Source of the DNA: Chryseobacterium sp. BLS98 | Lineage (GTDB): Bacteria; Bacteroidota; Bacteroidia; Flavobacteriales; Weeksellaceae | Length of the DNA: 64,000 bases | Direction: 5' to 3' | Assembly (NCBI RefSeq): GCF_001045445.1 | Contig: NZ_LFNF01000002.1 | Span: forward strand, 806,001 to 870,000 | Shown: one piece after another, positions 35,159-43,535 of the stretch | How positions within the stretch are numbered: the first letter of the stretch is position 1 | Layout: each line of letters begins with the position of its first letter | Made by a program: the position numbers and the translations under genes | The notes under the pieces: model-generated | The model's input: only the letters and a program-made list of their open reading frames with translations | Databases searched by the model: none | What the model was told of the DNA's origin: nothing

Positions 35159-35983
35159 ATGAACAAGGTAATAAGCATCATGATCGGATTACTTACTGCA
35201 ATTTCAGCCAAGGCACAGGAAAAATGGGTGATAAAATCTGACTATTTAGAAAAACCCGACACTGTACTGGTTTTTAAACCCAAAACTTATCAGAAAACAG
35301 AAAAATATCCCTTGATTTACCTTTTACATGGCTACAGCGAAAATTACAAACAGTGGTCCAAAACCACAGATTTACAGAAACTGGCCGATCAATATAACTT
35401 CATTATTGTTACACCAGATGGCTTTACATCTTATTATATCAACAGTCCCATCAACAAAAGTTCGCAGTATGAAGATTTTTTCTTTAAAGAATTAGTCCCG
35501 AAAGTACACCGTTCATTTACTGTTGACGACAGAAATATTTTTATCAGCGGTTTGAGTATGGGAGGTTATGGAGCTTTGCGGTATTTCATTCTGCATCCAG
35601 ACTATTTCAATACAGCAGGCTCTACCAGCGGAGCTTTGGAAATTGACGCTCTGAATTTTAAAAAAGTTAGTCAGCATTTTTGGCAAAGCAACAGATTAAT
35701 GGATGATCTGACCACCAATATCGGTGATCCGAAACATACATCCTGGAACCCATACAGTATCTCATCACTTTTGAAACAGCATCCGGATTTTAAGAAAGCT
35801 TTTATTTTCGACTGCGGAACCGAAGATATCTTATATCCGAATTCCCTGCAACTGAAACACCAGACCGACAGTCTTAAAATTCCAGCTACTTTTATCAGCC
35901 AGCCGGGTGACCATAATACGGAATACTGGAACAAATCTATCGAGCATCATTTTGTCTATTTCCAACAGCATTTGAAAAAATAG
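35159..35983 (+). CDS. Exported esterase (FrmB/tributyrin esterase type)
   Basis: 274 residues from ATG 35159; the frame opens earlier, but the signal peptide (MNKVISIMIGLLTAISAKAQ) fixes this start. Alpha/beta hydrolase of the esterase D/FrmB family. Motifs: LIYLLHGYSENYKQW (oxyanion region), nucleophile GLSMGGYGALR (Ser about 135) and the catalytic His in PGDHNTEYW. Periplasmic, acting on carboxylic esters of unknown identity. Divergent from an HxlR regulator. Confidence 0.88.
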   Translation: MNKVISIMIGLLTAISAKAQEKWVIKSDYLEKPDTVLVFKPKTYQKTEKYPLIYLLHGYSENYKQWSKTTDLQKLADQYNFIIVTPDGFTSYYINSPINKSSQYEDFFFKELVPKVHRSFTVDDRNIFISGLSMGGYGALRYFILHPDYFNTAGSTSGALEIDALNFKKVSQHFWQSNRLMDDLTTNIGDPKHTSWNPYSISSLLKQHPDFKKAFIFDCGTEDILYPNSLQLKHQTDSLKIPATFISQPGDHNTEYWNKSIEHHFVYFQQHLKK

Positions 35984-36034
35984 GAAAGACAAAAACCTGG
36001 TGAATTTTATTTCAAATCAAATATAAACATGAAA

Positions 36035-36424
36035 TTAAATAGTTTCTTTTTCAGGAACATTTACAAATTCTCCTTTTTCAACAACAACCCGGTTGCCCCA
36101 TTCTGTAATGGCCTCTAAAACAGGAATAAATGTTTTTCCAAGATCAGTCAGGCTATACACCACTTTAACAGGCGGTTTTTTGCCAAAAACTTTCCTTGAC
36201 ACCAAACCGTCTTTTTCCAATTGCTTTAACTGTAAACTCAGCGTCATTTCGGTCACGGCCGCCAGTTCTTTCCGAAGCTCGCTGTATCTTTTAGACTCTT
36301 CCTTCAAATGGTAAAGTATAACAGCTTTCCATTTTCCGCCTACCAGATCCATGGTAAGACTTACAGTACAAGGATATATTTTCCCTTTTAATTTTACGTG
36401 GTCACCAATGCATTCTGTTTTCAT
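36035..36424 (-). CDS. HxlR family transcriptional regulator
   Basis: 129 residues. Typical features are CTVSLTMDLVGGKWKAVILYHL (GGKWK with the upstream Cys at about residue 19), the RYSELRKELAAVTEMTLSLQLKQLE recognition region and DLGKTFIPVLEAI. The conserved N-terminal Cys suggests redox or quinone sensing, as in the YodB group. Divergent from a quinone reductase-like gene, as HxlR genes often are. Confidence 0.92.
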   Translation of the reverse strand: MKTECIGDHVKLKGKIYPCTVSLTMDLVGGKWKAVILYHLKEESKRYSELRKELAAVTEMTLSLQLKQLEKDGLVSRKVFGKKPPVKVVYSLTDLGKTFIPVLEAITEWGNRVVVEKGEFVNVPEKETI

Positions 36425-36460
36425 TTTAAATTTATTTTGGCCTATCTGTTTAGATAGTTA

Positions 36461-36492
36461 TTGCAGGTATAGTGTACTAAAAATAATTTTGT
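36461..36492 (+). promoter_or_regulatory. Promoter of the quinone reductase-like gene
   Basis: TTG at 36461-36463 and TAATTTTG at 36485-36492 with 21 bases between match both consensus boxes. The palindromic TAGTGTACTA lies between them (36470-36479) and is a candidate operator for the divergent HxlR protein. Confidence 0.6.
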
Positions 36493-36525
36493 AACTAAAA
36501 TAATGATAGTACAAATTTATAAAAA

Positions 36526-37173
36526 ATGAAAATACTTATTGTTCTTGCTCATCCTGAAGAAAAAAGTTTCAATGCGGCCATGTTCAACACTTCGGTCAGA
36601 ACTTTAGAAAAAGAAGGCCACGAGGTAAAAACCACTGATTTGTATAAAGAAAAATATCAGCCGGTCAGTGGGAAAGAAAACTTCACCCGACTAAAAAATC
36701 CAGATTATTTTAAACAACAGAATGAAGAATTATTTGCCATGGAACATTCTACCTTTACCCTGGATATCCTATCGGAACAGGAAAAGATCGAATGGTGCGA
36801 TATGATGATCTGGCAGTTTCCCCTGTATTGGTTTTCGGCTCCGGCCATCTTAAAAGGATGGATTGACAAGGTTTTTACCATGGGGAAATTTTATGATAAC
36901 GGGAAAATCTTCGGTAATGGATTTTCGGTTGGGAAAAGAGCAATGCTGTCTGTAACAGCCGCCGGCCCCGAAAAAAATTATACAAAGGACAAATACGGAG
37001 ATATAAGCTCTATTTTATTTCCAATACATCGTGGAATTCTAGAATTTCTAGGCTTTTCCGTTTTACAGCCGGAATTTATTTATTCTGTGGAACGACTTAC
37101 TGATGAAGAAAGAAAAACAGTATTAAACAACTGGTCTGAAAGATTGATTAATATCGAAAAAGAAATCATATGA
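36526..37173 (+). CDS. NAD(P)H-dependent quinone reductase (flavodoxin-fold)
   Basis: 215 residues of the NQO1/KefF/MdaB group. Motifs: MKILIVLAHPEEKSFNAAM (FMN/FAD phosphate loop), IWQFPLYWFSAPAILKGWIDKVF (flavin site and active surface) and TAAGPEKNY. It reduces quinones or related electrophiles by two electrons. Its promoter is next to an HxlR regulator, which points to induction by quinone or electrophile stress (inferred). Confidence 0.9.
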   Translation: MKILIVLAHPEEKSFNAAMFNTSVRTLEKEGHEVKTTDLYKEKYQPVSGKENFTRLKNPDYFKQQNEELFAMEHSTFTLDILSEQEKIEWCDMMIWQFPLYWFSAPAILKGWIDKVFTMGKFYDNGKIFGNGFSVGKRAMLSVTAAGPEKNYTKDKYGDISSILFPIHRGILEFLGFSVLQPEFIYSVERLTDEERKTVLNNWSERLINIEKEII

Positions 37174-37310
37174 AGTGTTTATATAATCATTTTTTTTCGC
37201 CCGGCTTTAAACTGAAAAACTTTTCTTTTCAGCTGTATTCGCTTTTCAGTATGATTTTCTTTTTGTAATTTTAATCTTCTTAAAAAATGATCTGAAACCT
37301 TACCATACAT

Positions 37311-38474
37311 ATGTCCGTTTATAAAGTGAAAAACCAATTATTTTCTAAAATATTCATCATTGTTTCAGGTTTAATAACTTTATTTTTAAGCTGTTCTCAT
37401 TTATACTCTCAGAAAACATATGTGTTCTTTGGTTCTTTCAACCGGGATAAAACATCTGAGGGAGTTTATATATATCAGCTGGATACGATTAAAGGTAAAT
37501 TAACCAAAGTAACTTCTTTCAATGGAATTTTAAATCCTTCATTCCTTACCCTTTCTCCAAACGGAAAGTACATTTTTGCCTGTACAGAAAGTAAAACACC
37601 AGGTGCAGGAAGTGTCAGCAGTTTTAAATTCAATCCTGAAGATGGTAAACTGACTTTTATCAACAGTCAAAAAAGTGGTGGTGAAAATCCCGTTTATGTA
37701 ACGGTCCACAAAAATGGTAAATGGTTGGTTAATGTCAATTATACTGAAGGCAGTGCCTCTGTATATCCTTTGTCTGAAGATGGTACTATACATCCTTATG
37801 TACAGAATTTTCAATTTTCGGAAGGAAGCATCAATAAGAAAAGGCAGGACAGGTCACATGTTCATGCAGCTGTTTTCTCACCGGATTTCAATCAGGTATT
37901 TTTAACGGATCTCGGTGCTGATAAAATCAGGTCCTATATGTTTGACAGTAATGCAAATGAGCCTCTGCAACCTGCAGAAATACCTTATCTCCCGACTACT
38001 TTAGGAGGCGGACCGAGGCATTTTACCTTTCATCCGAACGGAAAATTGGCTTACTCCATCGAAGAAATGGGAGGCGCCGTTAATGCATACGAGTATGAAA
38101 ACTCCAGGCTGAAAAGCATTCAAAGAATAGATACACATAATGATCAGTACAAAGAAGAATTTGAAAGTTCTGATATTCACATCTCTCCGGACGGTAAATT
38201 TTTATATGCTTCTAATCGTGGATATGAAAATAATATTGCCATTTTTCCAATTCTTCAGGACGGAACATTAAAAAATATTGCATACCAGCCCACATTTGGC
38301 AAGCAATTAAGGGTTTTTGATATAGATGAAACGGGAAAATTTTTAATTATAGCCAATGCTTCCAGCGGAGACGCTTTCGTATTCAGGCGTAATCCTGAAA
38401 CCGGTTTATTGAAAAAGGTGGGAAAAAGAACAAAAATCAAGGGAGTTTCGTGTGTGAAAATAAGAAAGTATTGA
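37311..38474 (+). CDS. Lactonase family protein (seven-bladed beta propeller)
   Basis: 387 residues with an N-terminal export signal (about 15-35; SGLITLFLSCSHLYSQ, where the Cys may be a lipobox). The propeller is of the 6-phosphogluconolactonase/YbhE type. Repeats of the pattern PSFLTLSPNGKYIFACTE, PVYVTVHKNGKWLVNVNY and SDIHISPDGKFLYASNRG are visible, with the conserved GGGPRHFTFHPNGK. An exported location makes an extracellular sugar-lactone or other surface substrate more likely than the pentose pathway. Confidence 0.85.
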   Translation: MSVYKVKNQLFSKIFIIVSGLITLFLSCSHLYSQKTYVFFGSFNRDKTSEGVYIYQLDTIKGKLTKVTSFNGILNPSFLTLSPNGKYIFACTESKTPGAGSVSSFKFNPEDGKLTFINSQKSGGENPVYVTVHKNGKWLVNVNYTEGSASVYPLSEDGTIHPYVQNFQFSEGSINKKRQDRSHVHAAVFSPDFNQVFLTDLGADKIRSYMFDSNANEPLQPAEIPYLPTTLGGGPRHFTFHPNGKLAYSIEEMGGAVNAYEYENSRLKSIQRIDTHNDQYKEEFESSDIHISPDGKFLYASNRGYENNIAIFPILQDGTLKNIAYQPTFGKQLRVFDIDETGKFLIIANASSGDAFVFRRNPETGLLKKVGKRTKIKGVSCVKIRKY

Positions 38475-38555
38475 TTTATTTTTTCATCAACAAAAAAAAT
38501 TTAAAAATAAGATATCCTAACAAAGTATCTTATAATTGTATAACTTTAGTTTTTT

Positions 38556-39866
38556 ATGATAACCATTGAACAACTCCATAAAACCTTAGATGAACGCAGA
38601 CGTCCGGAAGATGTTGCGGAGATGATCGTTGAATTAATGAAAAATGATCTGAACCGTCATGAACTTTCTGTTTTGGAAAAAGCTGCTCAAGGTTCACTGA
38701 AAAGAAGCTTGCATGGATATACTTCGATGCTGGAAACTTTCGGAACTGCAGTTGGAGCCGAAAAGCAGATCAAAAAAACTATTGAAATCTTTAAGATCAG
38801 TCAAAATGAAACTTCCAATTATCACTATGCTGAAAATATTGAGACCTTTTTAACGGAAACATCTCCTTTGATCCATAAATCAATAGGAAAAAACGATTTT
38901 CGTAGCGACAGACTCAATAAAATTCAGAGAAAAGAAGCAGGACTGGATCTTTCCAAAAGGAACTACAATAAAAAATGGCGTCTTCTGAAGCGTATTGAAA
39001 AAAGACTGTACAAGTGTATCCAAGAATCCAAAAAGATTGAGTTCCAAAAAATAGCAAAACATGGATTAGCTCACACCATCAGTCCGGAAGATTTTAATTC
39101 AGACCTTAATACCGCCTGCTTTATTGCCTATTTTAATGCACGGAGTAATGTCAGAAGTACATTTACCAATCAAAGCCAGGAAAGGCCGTTTGATGAAATA
39201 TGTGAAATGCTTTTCAACAGATGCAAAGGAAGTGCTGACAAAACTAACTGGCAGGCTGTTTCATATATCTATACAAATGAAGAAGCTTTGCACTATCTTA
39301 CCGACGAACAGAAAGGGAGACTATTGGGAAAATGGAGTAAAATTCTTCAGGAAATTGCTGAATTCCTGGGAGAATTGTGGACAGATAACAACATCAACAG
39401 GAAAACTATGGCTGTAAAAAAAGGCAATGATTCAACTACATGGAATAATACAGCCGGAGCCTGGAATAAAGCAAGAGACAACTGGATGAACCTAATCTAT
39501 GCACTGGGGATGGAGTATATTCTCGATGATATCTGCTTCGGAAAAGTGATGCGACTGATGGCGGCCGATGTCATTGCATGGCATTTATCCAATGGTGGAA
39601 AACTCGACCCTAGCACAGAAGTCTGGAATATACTACCTTTGCCATGGGAGGTTTTTCAGGAAAAACAATTCTGCAATAAAAAAATGATTGTACAGGCTTG
39701 CAGAAAAGCCGGTATTGATCCTGAAAAATCAGGCTGGATTGCCCCGAGAACTCAACAGGTAAGCCAGTTTAAACCAACGCCTGAACTGGTACATGGAGTG
39801 ACAGTTTCAAACCCTTTTCTTGCATCGGTCTTAAGAAAAAACAAATATTTTTCAGGCAAAATCTGA
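38556..39866 (+). CDS. Orphan 436-aa protein next to two unusual tRNAs
   Basis: 436 residues, cytosolic, largely alpha-helical, with basic stretches (KRNYNKKWRLLKRIEKRLYK, about 139-158) and a C-terminal part rich in Trp (TWNNTAGAWNKARDNWMNL; LPLPWEVFQ). I see no known catalytic motif. The gene ends 15 bases before a pair of paralogous tRNA genes on the same strand, with no terminator between, so protein and tRNAs may be co-transcribed. The helical and basic character would fit an RNA-binding protein, but that is inference. A -7-like TAACTTTA lies at 38542-38549. Confidence 0.75.
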   Translation: MITIEQLHKTLDERRRPEDVAEMIVELMKNDLNRHELSVLEKAAQGSLKRSLHGYTSMLETFGTAVGAEKQIKKTIEIFKISQNETSNYHYAENIETFLTETSPLIHKSIGKNDFRSDRLNKIQRKEAGLDLSKRNYNKKWRLLKRIEKRLYKCIQESKKIEFQKIAKHGLAHTISPEDFNSDLNTACFIAYFNARSNVRSTFTNQSQERPFDEICEMLFNRCKGSADKTNWQAVSYIYTNEEALHYLTDEQKGRLLGKWSKILQEIAEFLGELWTDNNINRKTMAVKKGNDSTTWNNTAGAWNKARDNWMNLIYALGMEYILDDICFGKVMRLMAADVIAWHLSNGGKLDPSTEVWNILPLPWEVFQEKQFCNKKMIVQACRKAGIDPEKSGWIAPRTQQVSQFKPTPELVHGVTVSNPFLASVLRKNKYFSGKI

Positions 39867-39881
39867 AAATAATAGAATAAC

Positions 39882-39956
39882 GGATAGGTTAATTCAGTGG
39901 TAGAATTCCCGGCTCTTCATCCGGGGTGACGCAGGTTCGAGCCCTGTACCTATCCA
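39882..39956 (+). tRNA. Unusual tRNA with eight-base anticodon loop
   Basis: Fold: acceptor stem of seven or eight pairs (39882-39889 with 39948-39955), D arm ATTC/GAAT with loop AGTGGTA, and anticodon stem CCCGG (39908-39912) / CCGGG (39921-39925). The eight-base loop is CTCTTCAT (39913-39920). The variable loop is GTGAC and the T arm is GCAGG/CCTGT with loop TTCGAGC. With T39914 as U33 the anticodon is CTT (Lys) followed by C37, which is rare. Aligned to Glu tRNAs it is TTC with A37 and one extra base. The CCA end is not encoded. Identity is therefore uncertain. Confidence 0.75.
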
Positions 39957-39959
39957 ACT

Positions 39960-40031
39960 TCTGATATAGCTCAGTGGCAGAGCACCCGGCTCTGGACCGG
40001 GAGGACACAGGTTCGAGCCCTGTTATCAGAG
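39960..40031 (+). tRNA. Unusual tRNA, anticodon CTG (Gln) by position
   Basis: Fold: acceptor TCTGATA / TATCAGA with discriminator G; D arm GCTC/GAGC, loop AGTGGCA; anticodon arm CCCGG-CTCTGGA-CCGGG, a normal seven-base loop giving CTG; variable AGGAC; T arm ACAGG/CCTGT with loop TTCGAGC. All stems pair. It is three bases from the previous tRNA and shares most of its D, anticodon and T arms, so the two are paralogs. It does not look like the housekeeping tRNA-Gln of this group. CCA is not encoded. Confidence 0.8.
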
Positions 40032-40121
40032 CAAAATTTATGGCAAGCCCCAATCAAAAGCATAAATTTTAATAGTTAATAAGAAAAATATTATTAATTT
40101 TCAATTCAAAAACTACAAATT

Positions 40122-40322
40122 ATGCTACTTGCTATTCTCCTTCCTTTTCTGTCCTTTATGGTCCGTGGGAAAATACTTACAGGCATTGTCTGTCTCATTT
40201 TACAGATTACCCTCATTGGGTGGCTTCCTGCTGCTATTTGGGCAGTTTTATCCCTGAACAATGCCAGAGCAGAACGAAGAAATGACAAACTGATCCGGGC
40301 CATGAAAGAAAATGGAAGATAA
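40122..40322 (+). CDS. YqaE/Pmp3 family membrane protein
   Basis: 66 residues with two hydrophobic helices (about 2-20 and 22-45) joined by a short turn, then a basic tail (NNARAERRNDK). This is the Pmp3/YqaE layout, including ILLPFLSFMVRGK and LIGWLPAAIWAV. Such proteolipids are linked to membrane potential or stress in other organisms; no specific role is shown here. Confidence 0.85.
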   Translation: MLLAILLPFLSFMVRGKILTGIVCLILQITLIGWLPAAIWAVLSLNNARAERRNDKLIRAMKENGR

Positions 40323-40355
40323 GGCAGTTTGAAAAGAATTCAAATAAAACTGAAT

Positions 40356-40760
40356 ATGAAAATTGCATTTAAAGATAAAAGACTGATTATTAATCTGATC
40401 CTTGGCATTGTATGGATTATTGTTGGAGTCAGCTATTTTCCGGAAGGTGAAAATACCAGGTTTGCTCCTTATTTCACCATTGTTTTGGGTGTTGCCTATC
40501 TTTGTATGTCTGCTTATGAATATTATAATCAGTATCTCACCATTACCGGCGAAAAGATTCAGATCAATACATTTCCTAAAAAGCAGATGACTATCAGCGA
40601 AATAACAAAATCAGGATATTACGCTGATGATTATACGTTCAAAACACCTGAAAAAACTTTAAAGGTGAGAAAATCCCAGATCTGCACAAGAGATCTTCCA
40701 AAGTTTGAAGCTTTCTTTAATGATTTGAAACTGAAGCTAAATAGTGCCGATATTAGTTAA
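40356..40760 (+). CDS. Hypothetical membrane protein with PH-like domain
   Basis: 134 residues from ATG 40356; an upstream in-frame TTG is less likely. Two hydrophobic helices (about 8-25 and 32-52) are followed by a beta-rich 75-residue region (YLTITGEKIQINTFPKKQM) of the kind seen in bacterial PH-like domains. Unknown function. It follows the YqaE gene by 33 bases and ends at a terminator. Confidence 0.65.
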   Translation: MKIAFKDKRLIINLILGIVWIIVGVSYFPEGENTRFAPYFTIVLGVAYLCMSAYEYYNQYLTITGEKIQINTFPKKQMTISEITKSGYYADDYTFKTPEKTLKVRKSQICTRDLPKFEAFFNDLKLKLNSADIS

Positions 40761-40764
40761 CCTT

Positions 40765-40796
40765 AAATAATCAATCCTTCTTTGATTATTTTTTTA
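40765..40796 (+). terminator. Terminator
   Basis: AAATAATCAA (40765-40774) pairs with TTGATTATTT (40782-40791), followed by TTTT. Confidence 0.75.
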
Positions 40797-40837
40797 TAAA
40801 TTACTATAAAGTATAACATAGTAATGTTAAATAATTA

Positions 40838-40845
40838 TATCTTTG
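40838..40845 (+). promoter_or_regulatory. -7 element upstream of the 40864 serine hydrolase gene
   Basis: TATCTTTG fully matches TAnnTTTG. An inverted repeat TTACTA ... TAGTAA (40801-40824) lies at the -33 side and may be an operator. The start of transcription near 40851 fits ATG 40864. Confidence 0.5.
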
Positions 40846-40863
40846 CATAACAAAATAATAACC

Positions 40864-41940
40864 ATGATCACTAAAACATTTTTTACAGCTCTTCTTCCTC
40901 TTCTGTTTTTTTGCAATACCATCAGTGCCCAAAGCATTGAAAAGAAAACCGACAGCATTATACTTAGCGGTTTCAGTAATAAAGATGAGCCTGGAGGTGC
41001 ATTCCTGATTGCAAAAAAAGGAAAGATCATTTACCGGAAAGCGTTTGGAAAGGCCAATCTTGAATTGAATGTCGATATGACTCCTGAGAATGTCTTTCAA
41101 ATCGGTTCCATGACCAAGCAATTTACAGCTGTAGCTATTCTGATGCTGGAACAACAGGGAAAATTAAAGGTCACTGATCCGGTTTCCAAATATATCAGAG
41201 ATTATCCTTCAGGCGATAAAATTACCATTCACCATCTGTTAACCCATACTTCGGGGATCAAGGATTTTACAAAAATGAAATCTTTATCTACTATTGCACA
41301 AAAAGAAATGAAGCCTGAAATGATGGTCGATTTCTTTAAAAATGAACCTGTTGATTATGCTCCCGGAGAAAAATTCGACTACAATAATTCAGGATATGTA
41401 GTGCTGGGATATATTATTGAATTGGTTTCAGGGCAGACCTATGAAGATTTTATCAGAAAAAATATATTTAAAAAGGCAGGTATGGACCATTCTTACTATG
41501 CAACTGACCGCCAGATTATTCCTAAAAGAGCATATGGATATCACCAGAAAGAACATGGATTTGTGAACAAAACGGTGATCAGCTTCAGTGTTCCTTTTGC
41601 ATCCGGTTCCCTGATGTCCACAGTAGATGATATGCTGAAATGGCAGCAGGCTCTGAACCAGAATACCTTGCTCAATTCCTCCGAAACTCAAAAAGCTTTC
41701 CGGAAATACAAGCTTAATAACGGTGAAGAATTTACCTATGGCTATGGATGGCATTTGAAAGATATTGGCGGAATTCCTGACAGGGAACATGGCGGAAGCA
41801 TTTTCGGATTCAAAAGCATGGGCGTTTATATACCCGGTGAAGATATCTACGTTATAGGATTCAGTAACTGTGACTGTCATTCACCGACAGAAATCACGAG
41901 AAATATTGCCAAAATCGTTTTACAGTCAGAAAAAAAATAA
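40864..41940 (+). CDS. Exported serine hydrolase (beta-lactamase family)
   Basis: 358 residues from ATG 40864, with a signal peptide (MITKTFFTALLPLLFFCNTISAQ). Class C beta-lactamase/esterase fold: SxxK as SMTK (in QIGSMTKQFTAV), YxN as YNN (FDYNNSGYVVLGYIIE), and HGG in REHGGSIFGF. All three motifs are intact. Periplasmic. It may be an esterase or D-aminopeptidase; beta-lactam resistance is not implied by sequence alone. No regulator is adjacent. Confidence 0.88.
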   Translation: MITKTFFTALLPLLFFCNTISAQSIEKKTDSIILSGFSNKDEPGGAFLIAKKGKIIYRKAFGKANLELNVDMTPENVFQIGSMTKQFTAVAILMLEQQGKLKVTDPVSKYIRDYPSGDKITIHHLLTHTSGIKDFTKMKSLSTIAQKEMKPEMMVDFFKNEPVDYAPGEKFDYNNSGYVVLGYIIELVSGQTYEDFIRKNIFKKAGMDHSYYATDRQIIPKRAYGYHQKEHGFVNKTVISFSVPFASGSLMSTVDDMLKWQQALNQNTLLNSSETQKAFRKYKLNNGEEFTYGYGWHLKDIGGIPDREHGGSIFGFKSMGVYIPGEDIYVIGFSNCDCHSPTEITRNIAKIVLQSEKK

Positions 41941-42096
41941 TCACTGGAATGAAAATTACCACACCAAAAGGATGGAATCTTGAATTTACAAAACGCCGCT
42001 GATTTCAAAGAAAACACAATGTGATCAACAAATTATATATGAAACGCTGATCTACAGAAGTCAGTACCTAACATTTCTGAAAGTAAGTATTTTTCT

Positions 42097-43497
42097 TCAT
42101 CGTTTTTTAGGAAAAATGTGTTCCGGAACTTTCAGAATCGAAATAAGAACAGCAACCAGACATCCTATATTAACGGCTAAGGCTGTTGAGAAAGCATTCC
42201 GATAATTCTCCGGGGCAGGCTGGATTCCGAGTACGTAATAAAAAACACTTCCTACAACAATAATTCCAGCTATTGCAGCCATCTGCTGGAAAGTATTGTA
42301 AACTCCCGAGGCATTTCCGGCAAGGTTATAAGGTAGTCCGGACAAAGCAATATTAGCCAGTGAAGGAATAATAGAGCCCACCCCTGCTCCATGAAAAAAC
42401 AACAACAGACAAAGGATAAAAAAAGATGTTTCATTATTAAATAAAAGAATCTGGAGGAAAAGAACCATCATAATCAAACCCAGCCCTGCAATTAAAAATG
42501 TTTTGCCATACCGCAAAATAAGCTTTGCCGAAAACAGGGAAGCCAGGATAAAACCGAGTCCCTGGAAAACTATTATTTCACCAGCTGCCAGTGATCCTAT
42601 TTTCAGTCCGTCCTGGAAAAATAGGGACAGAATATAGAAATAAGAATCAAGCATAATAAAGAAAAAGGAAACTGCAACAATACCCAGATTAAAATGAATA
42701 TAGCGGAACAACGTGAGATCAATAAGATAAGGCTTCCGGTTTTTCAGCCTCCTTTTTTGATTCTTAATAAAATAAATTAAAATACCTGCTGAAAGAAGAA
42801 TCAAAAGTATCCTTACAAAACTAACATTTCCGTTTTCGGACATCGTAAGGGCATAGGTAAAGCAGAAAAGTCCAGCTGCCAGGATTGCGACGCCCACGAA
42901 ATCAAGATTATTTTTTTCAGCAGAAATTTTATACTCGTTGACTATTTTTTGTGTAAAAAACAGGGCCAGAATACAGACCGGAATATTGATAAGAAAAATA
43001 AGCCTCCACGGTTCTTCTATTAAAGTCATCGATGAAAAATACCCCCCAAGAAATTGTCCCAAAACGGTGCCTGCGCCAATAGTGATTCCGTACCAGCTCA
43101 TGGCTTTTGTCCGCTCTTCATGTCCGGTAAACAATACCTGTATCATCGACAGTACCTGAGGAGACATCAGCGCCGCACTGATTCCCTGGATAAAACGGAA
43201 AATCACAAGAATTACCGCATCAGATGACAATCCACACGCCACAGAACTCAGCATGAAAAATACCAGACCGGTCATAAATATTTTTTTCCTTCCGTAAACA
43301 TCTCCAAGCCTCCCGCCTGTAATCAGAAATGAAGCAAATCCGATAAGATAAGACGCAATCATCATCTGCATTTCACCGTTGGAAGCATGAAGATCTCGCT
43401 GGATCGAAGGGATGGATACATTAATAATAAAAATATCCATAATCGTAAGCAACTGCCCGGATAATATAATAATCAATTTCAAATATTTATCTTTCAT
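42097..43497 (-). CDS. MFS multidrug efflux transporter (DHA2, EmrB/QacA type)
   Basis: 466 residues with about 14 hydrophobic helices. Motif A is seen as GGRLGDVYGRKKIF (about 61-74). Motif D1 is the N-terminal TIMDIFIINVSIPSIQRDL, and motif C appears as GITIGAGTVLGQFLGG. It uses the proton gradient to expel drugs or dyes; the substrate is unknown. It lies 38 bases downstream of a TetR repressor gene on the same strand, and a palindrome just upstream of its start resembles the repressor's own operator. Confidence 0.92.
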   Translation of the reverse strand: MKDKYLKLIIILSGQLLTIMDIFIINVSIPSIQRDLHASNGEMQMMIASYLIGFASFLITGGRLGDVYGRKKIFMTGLVFFMLSSVACGLSSDAVILVIFRFIQGISAALMSPQVLSMIQVLFTGHEERTKAMSWYGITIGAGTVLGQFLGGYFSSMTLIEEPWRLIFLINIPVCILALFFTQKIVNEYKISAEKNNLDFVGVAILAAGLFCFTYALTMSENGNVSFVRILLILLSAGILIYFIKNQKRRLKNRKPYLIDLTLFRYIHFNLGIVAVSFFFIMLDSYFYILSLFFQDGLKIGSLAAGEIIVFQGLGFILASLFSAKLILRYGKTFLIAGLGLIMMVLFLQILLFNNETSFFILCLLLFFHGAGVGSIIPSLANIALSGLPYNLAGNASGVYNTFQQMAAIAGIIVVGSVFYYVLGIQPAPENYRNAFSTALAVNIGCLVAVLISILKVPEHIFPKKR

Positions 43498-43503
43498 TTT
43501 TAT

Positions 43504-43517
43504 ATAGATATATCTAT
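43504..43517. promoter_or_regulatory. Palindrome upstream of the MFS gene (TetR operator candidate)
   Basis: ATAGATATATCTAT is self-complementary and ends six bases before the MFS start. It shares the TAGATA/TATCTA half-sites with the palindrome upstream of the tetR gene (44125-44154), though with a different spacing. Confidence 0.5.
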
Positions 43518-43535
43518 TTTTATAAAGTAAAAAAA

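Noticed and set aside
39882..39956. tRNA-Sec
   Set aside because: An eight-pair acceptor and a TCA triplet in the loop are suggestive, but the variable loop is five bases and no selA or selB gene is near.
41941..42096. Short ORF starting at 41950 (17 codons) after the serine hydrolase gene
   Set aside because: Too short and without motif or repeat support; may be a gene remnant but cannot be shown.
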